Source: Erpobdella octoculata (lineage: Eukaryota > Annelida > Clitellata > Hirudinida > Erpobdellidae). Taken from it: 64,000 bases of DNA. The translations under genes were made by a program, and so were the position numbers. The notes under the pieces are model-generated. The model saw only the letters and a program-made list of their open reading frames with translations, was not told the DNA's origin and made no database searches. How positions within the stretch are numbered: position 1 is the stretch's first letter; every line of letters starts with the position of its first letter. The stretch covers positions 18,636,477 through 18,700,476 of the forward strand of contig OZ022242.1 in NCBI GenBank assembly GCA_963978895.1, written 5' to 3'. Shown here piece after piece: positions 34,323 to 64,000 of the stretch.

Positions 34323-37300
34323 ATGGGATCTCTTGCTAAATGTCTCAAACTCGAAGATGTGAAGGTACATTATTTTTTTTATTCTGTGTCATTATATTAT
34401 TCTGTAAATTTTACTTATCACACCATCAACAGGAAAGCATATTGGATGAGTGGATGATGGAACTGATAGATGATGTAACATGTGGTTTGTGCTTCGAGAT
34501 TCATAGGTCCTGCAAGAAAGGCTTTTTTTTCATGGACGAGTCAGATGCAGAGTATGTTGAATGTTGTATTCATTTATTGTATTTGTTTTTAATTCTTATG
34601 ATTTTTATGTTTGTTAAGTTATATGGTTTTTTATTTGGTTTCTGCTGTCATGTAATTTATTGATATATTTATTTCGGTTATCTTTCACATAAAATAAACG
34701 GCCCGGGTCGAATCTTTTAATAAAATAGTCCTATTTTGCTACAACTTTAACCTTAACCCTAACCCTAATTATCATAATGTTTAAAGGTGCGTGAAGTTAG
34801 CCACCGACGAGTTACCCACTGAAAATGTTCCTATAGTAAAAGGCCTTGCTGATGCGTTTTTAATTTCTAACGCCTAAACCATAAATCATAAGGATTCAAA
34901 TTTGTAAGTTTCATTATGACTAGACGATTGGTTTAGGCGTGAAAAAAGAAAAACCTTTCCGTAGGGACTTTAGTATGGGATTTTGGCGTAAACTTTAAAA
35001 ATCGATTAAAAATAAATTCCTACATACACTTTTTTTATTTTTTTATAAATAGGATAAATCATAAGGATTCAGAATATGTAAGTTTCATTCTGACTAGATG
35101 ATTGGTTAAGACGTTAGAAATTAAAAACGCATCAGCAAAGCCTTTTACTATAGGAAAATTTTCCGTGGCTAACTTCACGCACCTAATGTTTAAACTAGTG
35201 GTTACTTTTCATCGTGTTAGTCATAATTATAGCCGATAATTTATTAATCTTTCATGTGAAAGATTACCATTTATTTCTCTCCATTTGTTGATTTCACGAG
35301 AAATTCTGACTAGTACAGAATATAAAATATATAAATAAATGGTTTTTGATTGAAGTCTTTCATGTAGTTACTAAAGTGAGGTTTTTGCTGACTTTAAATT
35401 ATTATTTCATTTTCAGATCTCTGAAGCAGTTCCGTAAGAGGCTCCAATCTATTTTGAAGTTTCATCTTCGATATTTAAAAAATTCTATATTTAAAAAATA
35501 TTAGTAAAGGTTTTTTTAAGTTATATTATGAAATATGTTGGAATTTTAATTTAAGAAAATAACTAAATCAATATTAATCTCTTCACAGAAATCATCAACA
35601 AAAAAGGTTTCGACGTGTTTGGCCAGCCCCCTACAAACAAAAAGCAAATTGAATGTTCTTGCCCTAACTGCAACAGAAACCTTGCTGCTTCACGTTTTGC
35701 TCCCCATCTCGAAAAATGTATGGGAATGGGGAGGATCAGCTCAAGAATTGCTTCCAGAAGGTGAGTACAAGTCTCTTTGAAATAATTGCCAATTGGGATC
35801 GTGCTAAACAGTATTTCTTCAGCTCGAGCTCAATCATTTTTCCGTGTTCCTCTGTATGTGAGATGATTTCAGCAGATTTACTTGATTTTATTTTTTAATG
35901 TGATTACATTTTTGCACAAAACATTTTGCAGCCGAAACAAGTCATTAAGGCACTCTTTGTGCATTGTTTTTCATGTCTCATGGAATAATTCAGTTGTCAG
36001 TCTGGTGCAAAACTGGTGAACGGTTTTAAATGATCTGTAAAGATCAAATGGAAGTTTTTTCCAGGTAGCTGGGCCACAAACATCAAATGTTGGTCCAAGT
36101 TTTTATTTGAGAAGTTGATCTACTGAATCTCCTCGAGCTGCAGTGCAGGGATGGTGACAACCCGTCTCGACTGTAATTGGTACACATGACTCAGCTGAAT
36201 AAGGTTGTGTGGTACCATGTAAGTATTTGTAAACAATCATGCAGAACATATCCACTTCTTTTTGTTAGTGGTAGTAGCCAATGTAGATTGTTCAGAATGA
36301 AAGTCAAACTTTAATCACACTTATCTGTTTTTAAGACAAAACATGCTGCAGTGGAAGTGGATGTTATGTGCCTCATTGTACTCACTGTACTCACTAGTGC
36401 AATTTTTCAATGTGGTTCAATATAAAGACATGTTTCAATTAACCCAGATATGCCATATATATATATGATGAAACATATAAACATATATATGAAAAATAGA
36501 TACTTTATAAAGGTTTGTAGGCTTATATGGGTTAAGCAGCAGTCCTAAGTATGTGACATTTTTTCATCAGTTATTTGATTTATGGTACAAATGGGAGTTG
36601 ATTATCTAATAACAGATCAAGACATTTCATCTCGCTATGCAACAATCTGATGATTAGAGGTGTCGACGGACCCACCTGTCAGCGCCGAGCCTTCCAAACT
36701 TGCTGACACCAAAACACTTGGAGAAGATATTAAACAGAACTTTATTTAACTCAAAAACAAGCTAGAAATGTTAATTAGAGAAGGAGGTAGCGCGGAAAAG
36801 TTGCAGAGGACTTTCCCTCTAGCAAAAAAACCCAGCCGGACTGCGACCCTACTGTGTTCATGTGCCGCCTTATATAACAAAATCTGATCACGTGATCACA
36901 ATCGGCCTATCGGATTCGTCGACTAAAAAATCAATATCAATTAATATTAAACAGGCTGATGTAAACACGCAATTATCTACCTAAATCTCGATTGCGAGTG
37001 TATCAAATTTGGATAAACTATAAAGATATACCTAATCTTAAGTTCATGAAATTTTTATCAAGAATTAATCGGTAAAAATGTCGCTATACTAAGAAACGTA
37101 CGCCAATTAATTAATGCGGGAGTTTACATGCGCTCTGATTGGCTCGCTTAAAACTATACCATATTCGATAAACAGAAGATACTAAATCGGGTTTCACTAA
37201 ATACTAAACAGTATCACTAGAAATAAAATAAGTATAGTTAATATTCGGTACAAAAAAGGAAAAAGGGGGGGGGGGTCCAGCACTGACACCACCCGAAACC

Positions 37301-40283
37301 GCCACGGATATCTAAATAGGCTTTTTTGCCAAAATTGATACCTGTTATGATGATATTATTTAGTATTATTATTGCAAGGACCCTTTCTCGCCTTTTGGCA
37401 AGACTTGTCTTGATAAGGCGTGTGCTATATGTCACACTCAAATAGATAATAAAGTTGAATAAGAAAAAGTTTTGTTACTGTTGGAATAATAATAAGAATG
37501 TTACAACATTCTTATTATTATATAGATTGTTCAGTTTTACATAATTTCAAATTCATCTTTTACTTAACAATGAATCGAGTCAATCAAATTTCTTTAAAAA
37601 TAAACTAAATTGTTATAGAATTGCATCCTCCGGTAACCAGAACGTCAAAAAAGAGAGTGATCGTGACAGTAATGAAAGCGATGAAGATGGTGACGGAAAT
37701 TACAGACCCGACAAGAAGTGTAAGTGTTTTTCATGTTTTTATCCAGTCATCGCATGATTGAGTATTTCAAGTCCAGTACATACTTAACCGTTAAATCATA
37801 TATAAAATCATTTATATTGCAACTATTACTAAAAGAACATGGGTGAACTTAATGCATCAAGAAATTATTGTTTGGGAGCTTTTTGACTTTTTACTGTAGA
37901 GACTCAGAGAGTGTTTTAAAGGAGATAGATATGATTAGGAGAAAAAGACATGAGGAGGCTTGATGATGGTTTAAGCAGAAGATGGAATTAGTGAAATGAG
38001 ATGAGCAATATTAAAATGAACATTTCAGTCACTCAGTGTAGAAAATGAAACAGATAGGCAGTGATGGGTAGTTACTAACTATAAATAGTTAACTACTAGT
38101 TATTAACTACTCTACAGTAGTTAAGAAATAGTTAATAACTACTTTTTGTTAAACTAGTTAACAACTAGTAGTTAACTACTTTTTTAAATAGTTAATAACT
38201 ACAGTAGTTAACTATTTTTTTAACTACTTTATTTTTTTGGTGGCTGAAAAAACTCTATAGATCATGAAACTGAAGTGGATGAGCCAGTATATGACATGTA
38301 TGTTAATAATGAAGATCTAGTGGTGAAAGTATATCAGATTTGATAGAAAGTCTGTATGTATGTATGTTAGCAATTTTGCATAACGCAGAGGCCGTGGTGG
38401 TCAGCAATTGGTAAAATTAGTGCGCGCAGGCGTGTAATTAAAGTTATTACGCAATTGCACACCATCAGTTCCAAATATCCAAAACGTTTTTCCTAAGCTT
38501 TTATGCAAGAGGTTATCCGATTGCATGTAATAAAAGTTTTAATAAAAGTTGTACACTGTCAGTAGGTAAAGATCAAAAACGTTTTTCCTAGGCTTATAAT
38601 GCAAGAGTTTTATCCGATTGCATCAAACATGATGCTGGATTTAAAGTTTAAAATAAAACATCGCTAGATTTGAAACTGTCTTACGAAGGTACGCATGAAA
38701 TTCAGTGATTTTAATCTGCTTAAACCTGGTTCGATCCAAAGCATTGAACATTTTTTTAATATTGCTGGCCATCCACATTTAATAATGGTAGAGTAGAAAA
38801 CGTTCTTTATTTAATATCTGATAGTTCGATAAAAATCACAAAAACGGTCATTTTTGACGGGCTACTTCTAGTTATACCTTAAATTTTGTGGCAAGTGTTG
38901 GTGCATTGACAGTAAGGGATAATTTGAAATACAAACAACTTTATGATAGATCAATGGCAAAAGTTGTATCATTATCAAACTCCATTCATCGCAATGTAAA
39001 AAATGCTGAGGTTGTACAGGATATTAGTGGTTCAACATTTATAAAGCCAAATGTTACACGGCGGTGCTCAAAATTCTATTCGGTTGAAAAGATTGTTAAT
39101 ATAGCTTTCAATAATGTTTGTGATTGTCAGAAGAAGTTAGGGCAAGTTGCATTTAAAGAAATTAAGTTTGCTTTTTTGAAATCGTTCATTCAGATTATAA
39201 AACCAATAGTCACCGCAATGGATATTTTCTAAAGTGAAAAGTCATACATTGGTCACATTATTCAAACCATTATAGGATTTAAAAAAATAACATCATATTC
39301 AGATAAAACCATCAATGCTCTTTTACAAGCACTATCTCAAGGTATAAAAAAACGATTTGGTCCTGTTTTGGAAAATGAAGAATCTTTTAGCAACAGCAAC
39401 ACTTCCCCAATTTAAATTAAATTTTTTGAATAATGAACAAAAAAATATTTGATCAAAGAAAATTTGTTGACATACATAAATGAAATGAACCAAAAGTTTT
39501 AAAAATAAGATTTATTTAACTTGTATTTAATTGCAAATGTTTAAAGGTTTTTTGGTTAATGTCAAAAAGTAGTTAACTACTAGTTAACTACTAGACAGTA
39601 GTTAAGAGGTAGTTAATAACTACTGCTGTTAAAAGTAGTTAGGAAATAGTTACTAACTACTTTTTTTATGAGTAGTTAAATAAAGTAGTTAACTACTTTT
39701 AAAGTAGTTAAAACCCATCACTGCAGATAGGATATAAGGATTGAACAAGAGTTAGGAATGCATCATGAAATTTAGAAAAAGAAGAACTGACCGGTCTATA
39801 AATTATTCTTACAGTTGAATGAATGAAGCAGAGAAAATAGATTTATAAAAAAAAAAACGAAAGATGGCTCACATAACTGGAATGCTTGAAATTTTGTTGA
39901 TTGATTCAATGGGTGGAGGGTGGCCTAGAAACCTTTACAAATTAATAGTTTTATTATCAGGAAGGTAGTTATTAGGTGGAAGTAAATATATGTCAAATTA
40001 GTGTTTGCTAGAATTAATATTTAATTGGCTTTATTTTACATTTTTCAGCAAAGCGTGCAAGAAGAGAAAAATCATCGAGTTCGTCAAAAAAGAAAAAGAG
40101 AGCGAAACATTCAGGTAATTAATTATCATTAATCTGTCTTGTTTTGTTTTAGCTTGTTACTATCAATGTTATTATTTTCATTAAAAATGTTACTACTCTC
40201 CAGCTGAAAGTAGTCCGCACAACAGCTCAACTCCATCAACTTCAACCAACAACTACAAAGACGACTACTTGCTCGACATTTAG
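34323..40283 (+). CDS. ATXN7L3: ATXN7L3 / Sgf11 homologue, SAGA deubiquitinase module subunit
   Basis: Seven exons: 34323-34364, 34433-34551, 35417-35433 (17-nt microexon), 35589-35760, 37619-37719, 40049-40114 and 40204-40283. All phases agree and give 198 residues. The N-terminal helix with [20 protein letters not shown] and FFMDESDAE matches the Sgf11 helix that docks the USP22/ENY2 module. Exon 4 carries DVFGQPP and the zinc finger [20 protein letters not shown], followed by [16 protein letters not shown], nearly identical to the family. The tail is acidic, then a basic KKKKRAKHS run, then Ser/Thr-rich to the stop. In the family this subunit anchors the H2B deubiquitinase in SAGA and its finger touches the nucleosome. 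No SCA7 domain was seen, so it is like the shorter forms. A candidate poly(A) signal AATAAA lies at 41098. Confidence 0.92.
34747..34768. repeat. Telomere-like CCCTAA run
   Basis: TTAACCTTAACCCTAACCCT is a short interstitial match to the animal telomere unit, next to the MITE insertion site. It is probably chance or a repair scar. Confidence 0.4.
34785..35184. mobile_element. 400-bp MITE with long inverted repeats
   Basis: The ends AGGTGCGTGAAGTTAGCCAC are inverted copies extending about 90 bp inward through TAGTAAAAGGC and GCGTTTTTAATTTCTAACG. A perfect 9-bp duplication AATGTTTAA flanks it (34776-34784, 35185-35193), the size typical of Mutator-like elements. It has no coding capacity. It lies in intron 2 of the ATXN7L3 gene. 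Confidence 0.8.
36680..37124 (-). mobile_element. Solo or truncated LTR with primer-binding site
   Basis: On the minus strand a region from about 37124 (TGTAAACTCCCGC) has a TATA box (TTATATAAGG, about 36875), a poly(A) signal (AATAAAG, about 36745), and then TTTTGGTGTCAGCAAG near 36705, like a tRNA primer-binding site. The interior ends by about 36660. It is in intron 4 of ATXN7L3, antisense to it. Exact ends are uncertain. Confidence 0.5.
37384..37455 (-). repeat. SINE 3'-end fragment
   Basis: TCTTGATAAGGCGTGTGCTA and the preceding TCTCGCC..GCAAGAC match the body end of the SINE at 24077-24301, read in reverse of its orientation there, next to the A-rich segment. The head is missing. Confidence 0.45.
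37486..37521. repeat. Near-perfect inverted repeat, 17-bp arms
   Basis: ATAATAATAAGAATGTT and its reverse complement are separated by AC, a likely cruciform or hairpin in an ATXN7L3 intron. Confidence 0.75.
38059..39723 (+). mobile_element. hAT DNA transposon with decayed transposase
   Basis: It starts CAGTGATGGGTAGTTA and ends TAAAACCCATCACTG. A perfect 8-bp duplication CAGATAGG flanks it (38051-38058, 39724-39731). Both ends carry palindromic GTTAACTACTAGTTAACTAC-type subterminal repeats. The open segment 38888-39232 includes [19 protein letters not shown] and [14 protein letters not shown], reminiscent of the hAT transposase core (PTRWNSTYxMLER-like region); the rest is disrupted. It lies in intron 5 of ATXN7L3. 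Confidence 0.85.
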
Positions 40284-41103
40284 GGATAACAACAGCAACA
40301 CTCAAATTTTCTTCAGATCTTGAAAAAAATAGCAAATTGAAATGAGTATTTCTTTTTTTTGGTCAGAATCTGTGAGATGATTATCAGGCAGTAAAACATG
40401 AAAGGAAATATTTGAGATTGATCGATCGATTTCAGCAATTTTCTGTGATTATGACAGATTGCAAAGTTATTGTTACAGCAATTTTTTGGCATCTCTCCAT
40501 TTCTCCCTTCTCTCATATTATTTTTTTGTTTAAATGCTAGAGCATTTAGATAGATTATAAACGTGTTTGTTTTGAAACGACAGTTTTTCTCTATTTTGTT
40601 CATTGTAAAATGTGTACAGTTTAGCTTTGGCTTTTAGTTCTGCATTTAAATGTGCTGCTTTAATCAATTTGTCGGTACTTTATTAAAATTTGATAATGAA
40701 CATTCAAGGAGTAATAATGTTAATGTTAGTTACATCAACAAGTGTTTAAGTATTCTTGCTCATGTGAGTATTTGCTAATCTACAAGGCTTACTTTTATTT
40801 GTGATTTTAAAGAAAAAAAGTTTAATGTTTCTAAATCGGTGTAATGTGACGTACATGTGTGTCCTTTAATCATGTTTGATTTGTTTTAAAGAACTTGTGT
40901 TGTTTATTACATTTCGTGGGTGTGTGTGTGCGAGTATGGCATAGTTTTTATAAATGCAAGTATTGAGAAATAACTAGATAATTTTCTTGAATGTTTCGTA
41001 TGGTGCGTCTATCATGTTTGAGTCTTTAAACCATATTGATAATGGTTGTTAATGAAAGGAGACAGATGAATGTACTTACTGAGTTGTGCTTTTACATAAT
41101 AAA
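40284..41103 (+). other. Probable 3' UTR of ATXN7L3
   Basis: AT-rich non-coding DNA from the stop codon to an AATAAA at 41098-41103. The convergent cyclase gene stops only about 200 bp away, at 41310. Confidence 0.5.
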
Positions 41104-41309
41104 AACATTATTGTTTTTCTAATTATATTTTTAAATTCTAACAAAACTAATTTTTTCAAGTTTATCTCTTAAAAAGTCACTGGTTTAATAAAAATGTTTC
41201 TTTAAAATTGTATGTTCAACGTTTTTTTGCCACTATGATATTTCACATTAAGAAGCAAGACGATCTTCACTCGAAATTATTTGTATGGGTTTCATTTATG
41301 GCATGGTTA

Positions 41310-63517
<22,208 letters not shown>

Positions 63518-64000
63518 CTAAACAACGCATATAGTATGCAATGAATTAAATTAGCAGTAAATTCCATAAACAGAAACTCATATTTTATTGGTTATACTGG
63601 TGTCGCAAGCAGAGGTACTTAGGCACGAAAACAAACTTAAAAATATTGTTTTCTTTATTTTAATGTAACTAATTATTTATAAAAAAATATGCTAGGACTA
63701 AAATGAGAAACAATATTTCAGTGATCATCGGTATTCGTGCTCGAAAATGACTGCTTTTTGGAAAAATTCGAAAAATGGAACACGACTACCTTCCATGCTT
63801 CGGTCATTGATTATTTTTTGAAGAAAAATTATAACTTTTTAAAGAAAAATGTTTTCTACTCCAGAAACAAAAACCTGGCTATATCCATATGTCAACTCAA
63901 TGCATTTGCATAAACCAGGGATGGACAAAAGCTGGATTTACTAAGAGCCTTGTGAAAATTTCATAATTTTTTGAAATGCCAACTTATATTTTCAACGACT
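63518..64000. other. Intron or upstream part of the cyclase gene, no exon seen
   Basis: The exon at 63409-63517 begins with a proper acceptor, so this stretch is an intron on the minus strand. No further coding exon was recognised before the window ends. Confidence 0.5.

Noticed and set aside
34747..34768. Chromosome end or telomere
   Set aside because: Only about two to three CCCTAA units are present within a gene intron.
38888..39232. Stand-alone gene in an ATXN7L3 intron
   Set aside because: It lies inside a hAT element with matched ends and an 8-bp target duplication, and resembles decayed transposase.

Overview
This window is AT-rich DNA from an invertebrate animal. Its genes carry many short exons with GT-AG introns, and the recognisable genes are metazoan families. 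Most of the remainder is transposon-derived sequence and simple-sequence DNA. I cannot name the species. There are no operons, CRISPR arrays, rRNA genes or convincing functional tRNA genes.

Four protein-coding genes can be supported. (1) An uninterrupted reading frame at 4839-6566 (+) has a Cip/Kip-type CDK inhibitor signature. (2) At 12617-30692 (-) lies a 13-exon homologue of the BCAP/BANK/Dof adaptor family, with a TIR-like domain, a DBB region and an ankyrin-like segment, then small tyrosine-centred exons and a charged C-terminus. (3) At 34323-40283 (+) lies a 7-exon ATXN7L3/Sgf11 gene (SAGA deubiquitinase module) that includes a 17-nt microexon. (4) At 41310-63517 (-) lie 22 exons of a natriuretic-peptide-receptor-type guanylate cyclase, whose 5' end is beyond the window. 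I built exons by hand from splice sites, reading phase and family motifs. Phases agree throughout, apart from a one-base counting uncertainty in one cyclase exon. Genes 2 and 3 are divergent; genes 3 and 4 converge tail to tail.

The introns and intergenic DNA hold many mobile elements, several with clear target-site duplications. A 6.5-kb Ty3/Gypsy-class LTR retrotransposon with the unusual order PR-IN-RT-RNaseH (Gmr1-like) has LTRs that look identical and sits in a cyclase intron. A P-element-like THAP element with inverted termini sits in a minisatellite in that same intron. There are also hAT elements at 13025-14118, 32707-33698 and 38059-39723, MITE-like elements, a short-LTR element coding for a SAP-domain protein, a solo or truncated LTR, tRNA-derived SINEs, a LINE fragment, and Helitron-like non-autonomous elements. 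Two of the last are 1613 bp each and lie head to tail, separated by (CATA)n.

The simple-sequence DNA is striking. It includes a roughly 645-bp pure polypyrimidine hexamer tract, a (CA)n tract of about 230 bp, (CATA)n of about 550 bp, and several (TA)n and (GAT)n tracts. Many computed reading frames in these tracts are artefacts.
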